From positions 1,240,001 through 1,304,000 of the forward strand of contig OZ244830.1 of NCBI GenBank assembly GCA_965220425.1: a stretch of DNA of 64,000 bases, in the 5' to 3' direction. Source of the DNA: Azophilus sp965220425. GTDB lineage: Bacteria; Pseudomonadota; Gammaproteobacteria; Pseudomonadales; Azotimanducaceae. The notes below the pieces were generated by a model. That model was given only the letters and a program-made list of their open reading frames with translations, did no database searches and was not told where the DNA came from. Both the position numbers and the translations under genes were made by a program. Each line of letters starts with the position of its first letter. Within the stretch, counting starts at the first letter, position 1. This document shows positions 14,709 through 24,642 of this stretch, piece by piece.

Positions 14709-17018
14709 ATGATCACACGCTACTTGCGAAGCGTGGGCGCCGCATGCGCAACTGTACTGCTCGCTGTCGCCGGACCGGCCGGCGCCGAGGAAACCGCCGC
14801 CACCGATGGGGCGATCGAGGAAATCATCGTCACCGCCCAGAAGCGCGCGCAGAGCATTCAGGACGTACACATTTCCATGAATGCCTTTGGCCCCGACGAC
14901 ATCGAGGATCTGGGCTGGACGGATATCACCGACGTCGCCAAACAGTCGCCCAACCTCGAGATTCGGTACCGCTGGGGCAACTCGATGCCGGTCTACACCA
15001 TCCGCGGCGTCGGCATGCAGAGCTTTCAGGCCAGCGATACGCCGAGTGTGGGCCTGTTCCTCGACGAGGTGTTCCAGACTTCCATGGCCGTGATGGGCGC
15101 CCACTTGTTCGATATTGAGCGCCTGGAGGTGATCAAGGGGCCGCAGGGCGATGTTTTCGGGCGCAACACGAACGGCGGCGCGGTCAGCTACTTTACCCGC
15201 AAGCCCAGCCGGGAGGCCGACGGTTACGTGCGCGCGAGCTACGGCAAGTGGGACAGGTCCGAAGTCCAGGCCGCGGTGGGCGGTCCGCTCAGTGAGAACC
15301 TGTCCGGCCGATTGAGCCTCTTGTCCGTTCGGCAGGGCGACGGCTGGGTATACAACCGGACCACCGGCAACGATGTCGGGGAAGTGGACATTCTGTCGGC
15401 CCGGGCGCAACTCCTGTGGGAACCCTCGGACGACTTCAGCGTCAACTTCAAGGCCTTCGCCAGCCGGGACCGGTCCCAGCCCGTCTATTTTCAGCACATC
15501 GGCTATCGCGACATAGCCAATCCGTTCGGCGGATTGTGCCAGGCCTTTCTCGAAGGCGGCCTGGACCCGGCCACCTGCGTCGACTACGCCGGCTACAGCG
15601 ATACGGACGGCGACCCCTACGCCGGCGACTACACCAACGATCCCACAACCTACATCAACGAGGACGAAACGCTGAAGAACGACAATTTCGGCGGGACGCT
15701 CACGATCGAGAAGGACTTTGGCAATCTCAGCCTGCTGTCGGTAACGAGCTACCAGGAGTACGACCGGTGGCAGCCCAAGGAATCCGACGGTACCCCAGCG
15801 TTGTACGTGGATCTTCTCTTTACCAGCGAAATCTGGGCCTTTTCCCAGGAGGTCCGATTGACCTCCCACTACGATGGCCCGTTCAACTGGATCGTCGGCG
15901 CCAATTACGGCAGGGACGAAGTTGCCGAACTGCCAGGTCGGATCGCCTACTTCGATGCTTATCCCTTTCTTCCCGGCAGGGGGGAGTTAACCTACTCACA
16001 GGACCGGGAAAACATCGCCGCCTACGGTCAGTTCACGGTGGATCTTGGCGAACAGTGGCGCCTGAGCGCCGGCGGCCGTGTGCTGAAGGACGATGTCACC
16101 TTCACGCAAAATGTCAGGTTCGAGGTTCCGGCCTGGGATTTGGTCATCACCAACCAGCTTCCACGAACCATTGTAAATCCGGACGGCAGTATCGAGGAGC
16201 TTGACGGCAAACTGGACGACACCGCCGTTACCTGGCGCGTTGCTCTGGATTACATTCCCAACGAAAACATCCTGGTGTACGCCAGCGTCGCCACGGGCTA
16301 TAAGCCGGGCGGTTTCAACGCTGGATTTAGCCTCAATGCCCTGCAGTACCTGCCATTCGTACACGAAGAAGTCACCGCGATCGAGCTTGGCCTGAAATCA
16401 ACGTTCGCGAACGGTCGGGCGATCTTCAACGCCGCCGCATTTACCTATGACTACGATGGCATGCAGGCAGCCACCCCGCGGGTCCACCAGGGCATCGTGT
16501 TCAACTCGCTGGACAACCTGGCGGAAGCCGATGTCGAAGGCTTTGAGGCGGACATTCACTGGCGTCCCGTGGACGCACTGGACATCAAGCTGGGCGTCAG
16601 TTTTCTGGATACCATGAACAACGATCCAAGGTCCAACTTCGACGGGGCGACAGGCGACGCGCCGCGCCGACTCGCCGACTCGCCGGAACAGACGTTCAAT
16701 GCCGCGGTGACCTATAGCGTACCGCTCGCCAACGGCGCCATGATTCGACTGTTCGGCGACTACTACTATCAGGGGGACCACTTCAAGGAGGTGGTCAACA
16801 TCATCCCCTGGGAAATCAGCCAGGATCAGTTGAACGCCCGTATCACCTATATAGCCCCAAACGGCAACTGGGACGTCGCCGTTTGGGGCCGCAATATCGC
16901 CGATGTAGCCTGGGTCGCGGACACGTTGAACGGGCCGGCGTCGCTCGGCTGGGGCGCAGCCGTATACGGCGCGCCGCGCAGCTTCGGTGCGACCGTCAAC
17001 TGGCGGTGGGGCGACTAA
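14709..17018 (+). CDS. TonB-dependent outer-membrane receptor
   Basis: A 769-residue outer-membrane beta-barrel transporter. A signal peptide covers about residues 1-27 (ending AGPAGAEE). The TonB-box-like segment EEIIVTAQKR follows at 37-46. The plug domain includes YTIRGVGMQSF and LEVIKGPQGDVFGRNTNGGAVSY, and the C-terminus ends in GATVNWRWGD, without the usual terminal aromatic residue. The start at 14709 follows GGGAGG. No FecR or sigma factor gene is near; two MFS transporters follow directly, suggesting uptake of a specific organic substrate. Confidence 0.93.
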   Translation: MITRYLRSVGAACATVLLAVAGPAGAEETAATDGAIEEIIVTAQKRAQSIQDVHISMNAFGPDDIEDLGWTDITDVAKQSPNLEIRYRWGNSMPVYTIRGVGMQSFQASDTPSVGLFLDEVFQTSMAVMGAHLFDIERLEVIKGPQGDVFGRNTNGGAVSYFTRKPSREADGYVRASYGKWDRSEVQAAVGGPLSENLSGRLSLLSVRQGDGWVYNRTTGNDVGEVDILSARAQLLWEPSDDFSVNFKAFASRDRSQPVYFQHIGYRDIANPFGGLCQAFLEGGLDPATCVDYAGYSDTDGDPYAGDYTNDPTTYINEDETLKNDNFGGTLTIEKDFGNLSLLSVTSYQEYDRWQPKESDGTPALYVDLLFTSEIWAFSQEVRLTSHYDGPFNWIVGANYGRDEVAELPGRIAYFDAYPFLPGRGELTYSQDRENIAAYGQFTVDLGEQWRLSAGGRVLKDDVTFTQNVRFEVPAWDLVITNQLPRTIVNPDGSIEELDGKLDDTAVTWRVALDYIPNENILVYASVATGYKPGGFNAGFSLNALQYLPFVHEEVTAIELGLKSTFANGRAIFNAAAFTYDYDGMQAATPRVHQGIVFNSLDNLAEADVEGFEADIHWRPVDALDIKLGVSFLDTMNNDPRSNFDGATGDAPRRLADSPEQTFNAAVTYSVPLANGAMIRLFGDYYYQGDHFKEVVNIIPWEISQDQLNARITYIAPNGNWDVAVWGRNIADVAWVADTLNGPASLGWGAAVYGAPRSFGATVNWRWGD

Positions 17019-17239
17019 ACGCGGATACCGGTGCGCGGTCCGCATTTCCGGGCCGCGCCCTGTCGGCGACCCGAGGGCGATTCCCCGAAGACCTCAGCGC
17101 CGCGCCAGGGCGCCAGGCCGCGGCGATAACGCGCCCTCAAGCGCAATCGGGTTGAGCATGGCGGCGGGTTTCTCAACGGCGTTCACGCTGGCATAAAAGC
17201 GGCCTCCGGTCGGCCTGAACCATCGAGGAGGCACGACTC

Positions 17240-18613
17240 ATCGATCCGTCACCAAGCGCGCCGACGCCACACCGTCCCGGCGCGAAGTCGTTGCGGCGCC
17301 GCCGGCTTGTCTACCCCTGGTACGTGGTCGTCGTGCTCATGCTCGCGCTGGTGGTTTCGTTCATCGACCGGCAAATCATTACGCTGCTGGTGCAACCCAT
17401 CCGCGCCGACCTCGCGATCAGCGACACCGGGATGAGTCTCCTGATGGGGTTCGCGTTCGCGATCTTCTACGTGACCATGGGCGTGCCGATTGCCCGTCTC
17501 TCCGACCGCCACAGCCGGCGCACCATTATCGCGATAGGCATCTTCCTTTGGAGCCTGGCCACCGCCGCCTGCGGGCTGGCTCGCAATTACTCACAGCTCT
17601 TCCTGGCTCGCATAGGCGTCGGCGTCGGGGAAGCGACCCTGATGCCGGCGGCATACTCCATGATCGCGGATTACTTCCCGCGAGAAATGCTCGGCCGGGC
17701 GATTGGCGTCTACGCCATCGGCGCGTACCTCGGTGCCGGGCTTGCGCTGATACTCGGCGGCGCCGCGATCCGGTTGATCACCGCATCCGGGCCGGTCGAC
17801 CTGCCCATCGTCGGCACGCTCGTGCCCTGGCAACTCACCTTCATGGTGGTGAGCCTTCCCGGCCTGGCGATCGTTGCGCTGATGATGTTTACCGTGCGCG
17901 AACCGGTTCGCCGAAACCTGGCCGAGACCCAGGACAACCGTATTCCGATTCGCGACGTGGTCAAATTCATGTGGGCTAACCGCGGGACGTTCGGGTCGAT
18001 TTTTGCGGGCTACGCAACCGGCGGCACGGCGTTCCACGGTTTCCTGTTCTGGGTACCGGAATTCATACGCCGCAGCTACGGCTGGGATATCAGCGACGCG
18101 GGGATGGTGTTCGGCACCCAACTCGTGGTGCTGGGCGCCGCGGGCACCTTCGTTGGCGGCTGGGTCTGCGACTGGCTCACGGTGCGCGGCTACCAGGACG
18201 CGGCACTGCGGGCGCTGGCGGCGTTCTTCGCTATTGCCATGCCCTTCATGGCGATAACGCCACTCATGCCTTCAGCGGCGCTGGCTATCCCGATGCTGGG
18301 CCTTGCGGTGTTCACCCTGTCCCTGCAACAAGCCCTGTCGCCCGTTGCGATCCAGTTGTTCACACCCAACCAGATGCGCGCGCAAGTGATGGCGGTTTTC
18401 TTCGTGATCTCTATCTTCTTCGCCATCGCCTTCGGGGCGGCATCGGTGGCGGTGGTAACGGACTACGTCTTCCGCGACGACAACGACTTGCGCTACTCGC
18501 TGGCCATCGTCTCCGCCATCGCCATGTCGCTGGCGGCGATAAGCCTGGCCCTGGGAATCAAGCCGTATCGGAAGAGCCTGGAGCGGGCGGCGGCCTGGAG
18601 CGGTTCAACTTAA
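17240..18613 (+). CDS. MFS transporter, spinster-like, copy 1
   Basis: Twelve-helix major facilitator protein. Landmarks: SFIDRQIITLLVQPIRADL, then the loop motif GVPIARLSDRHSRR between helices 2 and 3, and FLARIGVGVGEA, as in the spinster-like family. An in-frame TGA at 17216 limits the start. Between it and helix 1 the only usual start codon is TTG at 17291, which has no Shine-Dalgarno sequence. I prefer ATC at 17240, eight bases after GAGGAGG, because the paralog at 18881 shows the same arrangement (GGAGG, eight bases, ATC GAC CC). TTG at 17291 is the conservative alternative. The product would be about 440-457 residues. Confidence 0.85.
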   Translation: MDPSPSAPTPHRPGAKSLRRRRLVYPWYVVVVLMLALVVSFIDRQIITLLVQPIRADLAISDTGMSLLMGFAFAIFYVTMGVPIARLSDRHSRRTIIAIGIFLWSLATAACGLARNYSQLFLARIGVGVGEATLMPAAYSMIADYFPREMLGRAIGVYAIGAYLGAGLALILGGAAIRLITASGPVDLPIVGTLVPWQLTFMVVSLPGLAIVALMMFTVREPVRRNLAETQDNRIPIRDVVKFMWANRGTFGSIFAGYATGGTAFHGFLFWVPEFIRRSYGWDISDAGMVFGTQLVVLGAAGTFVGGWVCDWLTVRGYQDAALRALAAFFAIAMPFMAITPLMPSAALAIPMLGLAVFTLSLQQALSPVAIQLFTPNQMRAQVMAVFFVISIFFAIAFGAASVAVVTDYVFRDDNDLRYSLAIVSAIAMSLAAISLALGIKPYRKSLERAAAWSGST

Positions 18614-18880
18614 CCGGCCTTGCCGCCATTGCACATGATTTCTGGAATCCCGCTTCCGCGGGAATGGCGGCGCCATCTCCACTTGGCTCGGATACGAGTA
18701 CGCGCCTGCCCGCCGGGCCATCCATCTCACCATCATGACGGCGCGCCACGCCGACGCACCGCGGGGCGTGGCGGCGGCATGGGCTGCCCGGGTCGAGCTT
18801 GGCGGCGGGTTTCTCAAGGGCGTTCACACTGGCATAGTGGCGGCGTTCGGTTCGCCCAGACCATCGCGGAGGCACGACCC

Positions 18881-20251
18881 ATCGACCCGGCATCCGGCCC
18901 GCAAACCCCGCCCACCGTCGAATCGAGGACATCGAAGCGCTGGCTGATTTATCCCTGGTACGTGGTCGTCATTCTGATGCTGGCGCAGGTGGTTTCGTTT
19001 ATCGACCGGCAGGTGATTACGCTGCTGGTGCAACCCATCCGCGCCGACCTCGCGATCAGCGACACCGGGATGAGTCTCCTGATGGGGTTGGCGTTCGCCA
19101 TCTTCTACGTGACCATGGGCGTGCCCATCGCCCGGCTGTCCGACCGGCGCAGCCGGCGCACGATTATTGCGATCGGGATATTTCTCTGGAGTCTCGCAAC
19201 CGCCGCCTGTGGGCTGGCCAGAAACTTCTGGCAACTCTTTCTGGCGCGCATAGGCGTCGGTGTCGGCGAAGCCGCCCTGACGCCGGCCGCCTACTCCATG
19301 ATCGCAGACTACTTTGCGCGGGAAACGTTGGGCCGCGCCGTTGGCATCTATACAACCGGCATCTACCTGGGCGCGGGTTTTGCGCTCATTCTCGGCGGCG
19401 CGGCTGTACGCCTGATCACCCAGACCGGGCCGGTGGACCTGCCCATCGTCGGTACGCTGGTGCCCTGGCAACTCACTTTCATGGTGGTGAGCGTTCCGGG
19501 TCTGCTGATTGTCGCCTTGATGATGTTGACGGTGCGCGAGCCGGTGCGCCGCAACGTGATCGGCAAGCAAGATCAAGGCATTCCCTTCCGCGAGGTGATC
19601 CGCTTCATGTGGACCAACCGCGGCACCTTCGGATCCATCTTTCTCGGCTACGCCACCGGGGGCATGGCGTTCTACGGTTTTCTGTTCTGGGTGCCGGAGT
19701 TTATTCGCCGCAGCCACGGCTGGGACATCAGCGATGCGGGCATGCTGTTCGGTACCCAGCTCGCGATACTGGGTACCGCCGGCAGTTTTGCCGGCGGCTG
19801 GTTTTGCGATTGGCTCACCGCCCGCGGCTACAAGGATGCGGCACTGCGCGCGCTGGCGGCATTCTTCGCGATTGCAATGCCCTTCATGGCCATGACACCG
19901 CTGCTGCCGTCGATGACCCTCACGATCCCGATGCTCTGCCTGGCGGTATTCACCCTGTCCCTGCAACAGGCGCTGTCTCCCGTTGCGATCCAGTTGATCA
20001 CGCCCAACCAGATGCGCGCGCAAGTGGTGGCGATATTCTTCGTGATCTCCTCTTTCTCCGCCATCGCCTTCGGGGCGGCATCGGTCGCGGTGGTAACCGA
20101 TTACGTGTTTCGCGACGAAAACGACTTGCGCTACTCGCTGGCCATCGTCCTGGCCATCAACATGTCTCTGGCGGCCGTATGCATGGCGCTGGGAATAAAG
20201 CCCTATCGCAAGAGCCTTGAGCGGGCGGCGTCCTGGAGCGATCCCGCTTGA
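18881..20251 (+). CDS. MFS transporter, spinster-like, copy 2
   Basis: Tandem paralog of the preceding gene, very similar along the whole length (for example DLAISDTGMSLLMG in both), including the RIGVGVGEA and KPYRKSLERAA blocks. The similarity continues about 85 bases upstream of the coding region (GGCGGGTTTCTCAA, GTTCAC, CTGGCATA, GGAGGCACGAC), so the duplication includes the promoter region. As in copy 1, no ATG, GTG or TTG lies between the conserved Shine-Dalgarno sequence (18868-18872) and helix 1; the frame is open further upstream, where an ATG at 18779 is possible but not homologous to copy 1. Confidence 0.85.
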   Translation: MDPASGPQTPPTVESRTSKRWLIYPWYVVVILMLAQVVSFIDRQVITLLVQPIRADLAISDTGMSLLMGLAFAIFYVTMGVPIARLSDRRSRRTIIAIGIFLWSLATAACGLARNFWQLFLARIGVGVGEAALTPAAYSMIADYFARETLGRAVGIYTTGIYLGAGFALILGGAAVRLITQTGPVDLPIVGTLVPWQLTFMVVSVPGLLIVALMMLTVREPVRRNVIGKQDQGIPFREVIRFMWTNRGTFGSIFLGYATGGMAFYGFLFWVPEFIRRSHGWDISDAGMLFGTQLAILGTAGSFAGGWFCDWLTARGYKDAALRALAAFFAIAMPFMAMTPLLPSMTLTIPMLCLAVFTLSLQQALSPVAIQLITPNQMRAQVVAIFFVISSFSAIAFGAASVAVVTDYVFRDENDLRYSLAIVLAINMSLAAVCMALGIKPYRKSLERAASWSDPA

Positions 20252-20329
20252 CGCCGGTAGACGGCCTGACCCGCATCGCTCACGGAATGCCTCGGAATTC
20301 ACTTCAAGACACAGGCTTGGCGGGATGGC

Positions 20330-22246
20330 TTATGGCGTGTACCAGATCGGCGACGTATAGGCCCGTTCCTGCGTGACCATCGGGATCTCCCCGGACACTT
20401 GGCGTGTGCCGAAATAGCGGGCGTCATAGGCGGTCCAACGGGGTGTTGGAATCTCCAGCACCCGAACATAGTAAAAACAGGCTTCGCCAGCATTGAAATC
20501 AGGGTCTTCCCAAACCACCGCCAATACAGAATCACCGATTGTGTTGCTGTACGACGCGGTAGCCACATCGACCGTGGAACCCACGCCTGGCAGGCTTCCA
20601 TCGCGCCGTAACCTCCTGCCGTCGGACTGCGCAACATTGTAGACCTTCTCGTGCAACCGGCCGCTTCGGTCGAGCCAGCCTTTGATGACCTGCACCCGGT
20701 CCAGGTTTGCGCCGTCCGGGTCCTTGGCGGCAGCGATTAGAAATGACGCTGTTTTACCGTCTGGCGGGTGGGTCAGTTCGCCGCCCATCGGTATTCCTTT
20801 GCGATAGCCGATGGCCGCCGGATTGGCTCTGAAGGCGTCCTCCGGCTCGAACGACCAACCGCCGAAGAAGCGAACCGTCATTCGTGGGCCGGTACTGGCA
20901 TACACTTCCTTGCGTCGCATGGCGGCAAACAGCGATTCGCGCGTGTTCTCGTCGGCCCAGATTGCCGTGTAACCCGCCGCCCCCGTTTCCCAATTCAACG
21001 GTCTGGACCAACGGCCTGTTGCGACCGGCTCGATCATGCGCGTCGGGGTCGGCGCCGCGTTGGTGTATTTGCCCCAGAAGTTGTCGTTGTCCGCGGTTGC
21101 AAACGACGTATGGCTATCCGTACCGGCGACCATGCCGAATTTGAAGGGATTGGCGCCAAGCTCCGCCTGCAGCGCAAGACCGCGTTTCAGTGCGGATCGT
21201 GCATATTCTGCTTGTTTCTTGGCGGTGAACTCTTCCGGTTTCCAGTTCGGACAGCAGGGGTGTCCCGCGGGGTTCGGCGTCGTGCCTGCCCAACTGCTCC
21301 AGGTCTCGAAGGCGGCGAACTCGTCATTGGGCGACAACACCGGGTGCGCCTCGCCATCGCCCTTCATCTGGGTCACTTCGTAAAGGGGTTCCCAGCGGCT
21401 GCGCGCACGCGCATAGGCGCTCGTCAACGGACGGCCATCGAACGTCGTGAGCGCAAACATTTCGCCGTTGCTCAGGTTGCCGTTGTGAGGGATTGCCAGC
21501 ACTTCGCCGCCCGTCAACTCTTCATAGTGTCTGAGCGCATCCCACAGGTCTGCCGGATCGCGACTATCCAGGGCACTGAAGGGCTTCACCCGGCCGGTCT
21601 TGTCGGCGCCGTCCTTGAAGATCACGACCCTGTGCAGGTTACCGATTGCCGCAGGTGCGGCGCCCACGGAAGTCCACTCGTACCCCGCAAATGCGGTGAA
21701 GCTGCCAGGCTCATTGTGCGCGTCCGCTGCCGCGACAATGGATTTCCAGACAGAGCCCGCGGACCCCCCTGCCTTCTGCCAGGCGTCGTAGAGTTCGCGG
21801 CGGAGCTCCAGATACTCACCATGACTCGGAGAACCGGCGATACGCAGCCGATAGGCGTCGTAGATTCGCCGGGCCATTTCAGGGTTCAGGAGTTGGGGAT
21901 CCGGGTGCTGCAGGCTGTATGCGACCCCCAGCGCTTCCGCGTGATCCGCAATGACCAGAAAGTCCAGCGGCCGGCGCAACTGTAGCGGCATCCCATTACC
22001 CGCGCGCACACGCTCACCGCGCGCGAATCGGTAGGCCACGGTGGGTGGCAGATGGTTGCCCCCAAATAAATTGGCATCACCCGTCGACATGCTGGTGTGA
22101 ACGTGCATATCGCCCCACAAAACCTGGTCGGGATAGGCGCGTTCGACAACGGGCGAGTAGGAGACCTCTGCGCAGAGGGCTGCGCCGGGCTCGAAAAACG
22201 CGCCGGCCAACAGGATGGCGGTATGAATCAGTGCCTTGCCGTTCAT
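20330..22246 (-). CDS. Exported DUF3604 (PHP-like) protein
   Basis: A 638-residue protein with an N-terminal signal peptide (GKALIHTAILLAGAFF then AALCAE). It belongs to the DUF3604 family, related to PHP metallohydrolases: metal-binding motifs are WGDMHVHTSMS (Asp46, His48, His50), FLVIADHAEAL, IPHNGNLSNG and VAGTDSHTSFA. The biochemical role of the family is unknown. I chose the ATG at 22246, directly before the signal peptide; the open frame upstream covers the divergent promoter region. It is convergent with the duplicated MFS genes and divergent from another MFS transporter. Confidence 0.85.
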   Translation of the reverse strand: MNGKALIHTAILLAGAFFEPGAALCAEVSYSPVVERAYPDQVLWGDMHVHTSMSTGDANLFGGNHLPPTVAYRFARGERVRAGNGMPLQLRRPLDFLVIADHAEALGVAYSLQHPDPQLLNPEMARRIYDAYRLRIAGSPSHGEYLELRRELYDAWQKAGGSAGSVWKSIVAAADAHNEPGSFTAFAGYEWTSVGAAPAAIGNLHRVVIFKDGADKTGRVKPFSALDSRDPADLWDALRHYEELTGGEVLAIPHNGNLSNGEMFALTTFDGRPLTSAYARARSRWEPLYEVTQMKGDGEAHPVLSPNDEFAAFETWSSWAGTTPNPAGHPCCPNWKPEEFTAKKQAEYARSALKRGLALQAELGANPFKFGMVAGTDSHTSFATADNDNFWGKYTNAAPTPTRMIEPVATGRWSRPLNWETGAAGYTAIWADENTRESLFAAMRRKEVYASTGPRMTVRFFGGWSFEPEDAFRANPAAIGYRKGIPMGGELTHPPDGKTASFLIAAAKDPDGANLDRVQVIKGWLDRSGRLHEKVYNVAQSDGRRLRRDGSLPGVGSTVDVATASYSNTIGDSVLAVVWEDPDFNAGEACFYYVRVLEIPTPRWTAYDARYFGTRQVSGEIPMVTQERAYTSPIWYTP

Positions 22247-22408
22247 TGCTCGGCGGTGTCGGAAATTGCGTGTGCCGGGTCGTTGTGGATTGATCTGACA
22301 CGCCATCGTTGAGGGATCGAAGTATAGCCGTTGTCGATCGGGTTGTGCGGGCAAGCGCCCGCAAGTAATGTAAAGTCGTTTACCGCAAGAACCCCGATCC
22401 CGACTGCC
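22247..22408. promoter_or_regulatory. Divergent intergenic region with a hairpin
   Basis: This 162-base region separates the divergently read DUF3604 and MFS genes and must hold both promoters; I could not place -10 and -35 boxes with confidence. A perfect 7-bp hairpin, TGCGGGC-AAGC-GCCCGCA, lies at 22346-22363 and might be an operator. Confidence 0.3.
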
Positions 22409-23680
22409 ATGCAAACCGCCAGCGGGGCCGAAACATCAAAGCGTTACGCGGTGGTTGGCATGTGCTTCGCCGCCGTCTTCGTCTGCTACATCGACCGCGT
22501 CAACATCTCGGTCGCGGTCATCGCCATGCAGTCCGAGTTCGGCTGGACGGAAACCACGAAGGGTCTGGTGCTGTCGTCGTTTTTCGTCGGCTACATGCTC
22601 ACCATGGCCGTCGCCGGCTGGCTCGCCGACCGCTTCGGCGGCAAGCTGGTGCTGGGGCTCGCCGTCGTCTGGTGGTCGTTGTTCACGGTGCTCACCCCCT
22701 GGGCCGCCTACACGTCCTTCGCCATGCTGATCGCCGCGCGGATCGCGCTCGGGCTCGGCGAGGCGGCCACCTTTCCGGCAAGCTACGGCCTGTTCAGCCG
22801 CTGGGTACCGGTGGACGAACGGGCACGATCCATCTCCCTGCTGGCGAGCGGCATACCCATCGGTACGCTGTTCGCGTTGATCGTCACCGGCTGGATCGTC
22901 GCGAACCATGGCTGGCCGGCCGTCTTCTACTGGTTCGGCGCCGTCGGTATCGTCTGGGCGGTGGCCTGGTTCTGGTTCATCCATGACGACCCGGCCTCCC
23001 ATCCCCGCGTTTCCAACGCGGAACTCGCCCGCATCGGCGCGTATGCGGGCGAGCCCGGGGAGAAGCTCCGGTTTCCCTGGAGGGCCTTCCTGAAACTGCC
23101 GGCCTTCTGGGCGCTGCTGGTCAATCATTTCTGCAGCAACGTGCTGCTCTATATCGCCCTGGCCTGGCTGCCGAGCTATTTCCGCGATGCCCAGGGCCTG
23201 AGCCTCTCCGGCGCAGGGCTGTATTCCGCCGCGCCCTGGCTCAGCATGTTCGTGCTGACGAACGTTGGCGGCTGGTTCGCCGACACCCTGCAGCGCCGGG
23301 GACTGAGTGTCGTCGCCGTGCGCAAGACCATGCAGACCATCGGCCTGGTGGGCGGTGCGGTCTTCCTGCTCATGCTCCGGGGGGCGGAGTCGGCGAACGT
23401 CGCCATGCTGCTCATGTGCGGCGCCCTGGGACTCGCCTCGTTCTGCATTTCCGGGTTCGGCACGAACCACCTGGACATTGCGCCCAGGTACGCGGGCGTG
23501 CTGCTCGGCATCACCAACACGGTCGGCACCATCCCGGGCATCGTGGGGGTGGCGCTGACCGGCTGGCTGGTGGATACGACGGGCTCCTACGACTCGGTAT
23601 TCCTGATGGTCGCTTCCGTGAACCTCGTGGGCGTGGTCGTCTGGCTGCTGTTCGCGAAGGGTGAAAAACTTGTCGATTGA
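22409..23680 (+). CDS. MFS transporter, anion/cation symporter (SLC17-like) family
   Basis: A 423-residue twelve-helix transporter. Helix 1 contains the family hallmark CYIDRVNISVAVIAMQSEF; the loop between helices 2 and 3 is GWLADRFGGKLVLG, and RIALGLGEAATFPASYGLFS follows. Members import organic anions such as hexuronates, phthalate or tartrate. It is from a different MFS branch than the two spinster-like copies. The ATG at 22409 is chosen because the sequence upstream has no Shine-Dalgarno sequence and is divergent promoter region. Confidence 0.88.
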   Translation: MQTASGAETSKRYAVVGMCFAAVFVCYIDRVNISVAVIAMQSEFGWTETTKGLVLSSFFVGYMLTMAVAGWLADRFGGKLVLGLAVVWWSLFTVLTPWAAYTSFAMLIAARIALGLGEAATFPASYGLFSRWVPVDERARSISLLASGIPIGTLFALIVTGWIVANHGWPAVFYWFGAVGIVWAVAWFWFIHDDPASHPRVSNAELARIGAYAGEPGEKLRFPWRAFLKLPAFWALLVNHFCSNVLLYIALAWLPSYFRDAQGLSLSGAGLYSAAPWLSMFVLTNVGGWFADTLQRRGLSVVAVRKTMQTIGLVGGAVFLLMLRGAESANVAMLLMCGALGLASFCISGFGTNHLDIAPRYAGVLLGITNTVGTIPGIVGVALTGWLVDTTGSYDSVFLMVASVNLVGVVVWLLFAKGEKLVD

Positions 23681-23905
23681 AGTTGGCAGCGGCTTGCTGC
23701 GGTGCTTCCCGTTGAGAAAGCGAAATAGATGCATGCCGGGAGGAGGGCTTCCCCACCAGGGGTTTCCGCCAGACCATCGGCGACCGGGATGCCCCCTGGG
23801 ACGACTACGGAGAGAAGTGCCGAAAGGAGTAGGGATGCCTCGTGCAGGGCGGCCACCTGCCCGACCGGACGAGGCCCATGCGCAGAAGTTGGCGAAAATA
23901 TTGGC

Positions 23906-23934
23906 TTGAGAGATGGCGATTTCAATGGTATTTT
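23906..23934 (+). promoter_or_regulatory. Promoter of the AbrB/PIN toxin-antitoxin operon
   Basis: TTGAGA (23906-23911) and TATTTT (23929-23934) with 17 bases between. Transcription would start within a base or two of the ATG at 23942, and no Shine-Dalgarno sequence is seen, so the message is probably leaderless. AAAATA (near 23895) and TATTTT form an inverted repeat around the promoter that could bind the antitoxin. Confidence 0.5.
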
Positions 23935-23941
23935 CTATGCC

Positions 23942-24214
23942 ATGAATGCAACCATAGATCGAGCCGGGCGCCTGGTCGTGCCCAAGACCATTCGTGAGGC
24001 GGCCCACCTGCAACCCGGAACCAAGGTGCGTTTCCGGCTGGTAGAGGGCCGTGTCGAAATCGAACCCTTGCCGATGAAGGTTACCCTGGAACGGTCCGGA
24101 TCCCTCGTGGTGGCCGTTCCGCGGGGGGATCGGCCCGTACTGACCACCTCGGAGGTCGCTCGGACCATCGCCGGAATTCGAGCCCGGACTTCTTCGCCCG
24201 ATCTTCCCGGGTGA
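23942..24214 (+). CDS. AbrB/MazE-type (SpoVT-AbrB) antitoxin
   Basis: A 90-residue protein beginning NATIDRAGRLVVPKTIREA, the swapped-hairpin AbrB DNA-binding domain used by VapB and MazE antitoxins (about residues 1-45, LQPGTKVRFRLVEGRVEIEP). The C-terminal tail would neutralise the toxin. It overlaps the downstream PIN gene by four bases. The ATG choice is fixed by the domain start; an open frame upstream has no similarity. Confidence 0.85.
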   Translation: MNATIDRAGRLVVPKTIREAAHLQPGTKVRFRLVEGRVEIEPLPMKVTLERSGSLVVAVPRGDRPVLTTSEVARTIAGIRARTSSPDLPG

Positions 24215-24642
24215 CCCGGTTTCTGTGCGACACCAGCGGCCTCGTGGCGGCCGTCTGCTCGTGGCACGAACATCATGAAAGAACGAGAGCGGAACTGGAA
24301 CGCCGTGCAGAGGGCGACGCGCAACTTGTTCTCGCCGCGCACTCGCTGGCGGAAACCTATTCGGTCCTTACCCGTCTGCCGACACCCGGTCGCCTGGAAG
24401 CCAAAGATGCCATCGCGCTGATCGAGGCCAACTGGCGCGATACACCGGTGGTGCATCTGACGGCTCGTGAAACCTGGGGAGCCTTGCGCGAGGCCGAACG
24501 CCGTGGCGCCACGGGAGGCCGGACATACGACGTGCTCATCGCTACGGCGGCATTGAAGGCGGGAGCATCCACTATCCTCACCTGGAACCTCCGCGACTTC
24601 GCGATCTTCGCAGACGAGATCGAGGCCGCGGCGCCCGCATGA
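24211..24642 (+). CDS. PIN-domain ribonuclease toxin (VapC-like)
   Basis: A 143-residue PIN-domain toxin starting with GTG inside the antitoxin stop (GTGA). Catalytic acids are visible: Asp7 in LCDTSGLVAAV, Glu48 in LAETYSVLTRL, Asp107 in TYDVLIATAALKAGA and Asp129 in WNLRDFAIF. It is a different subfamily from the PIN protein at 1790, paired with a different antitoxin fold. Confidence 0.87.
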   Translation: MTRFLCDTSGLVAAVCSWHEHHERTRAELERRAEGDAQLVLAAHSLAETYSVLTRLPTPGRLEAKDAIALIEANWRDTPVVHLTARETWGALREAERRGATGGRTYDVLIATAALKAGASTILTWNLRDFAIFADEIEAAAPA

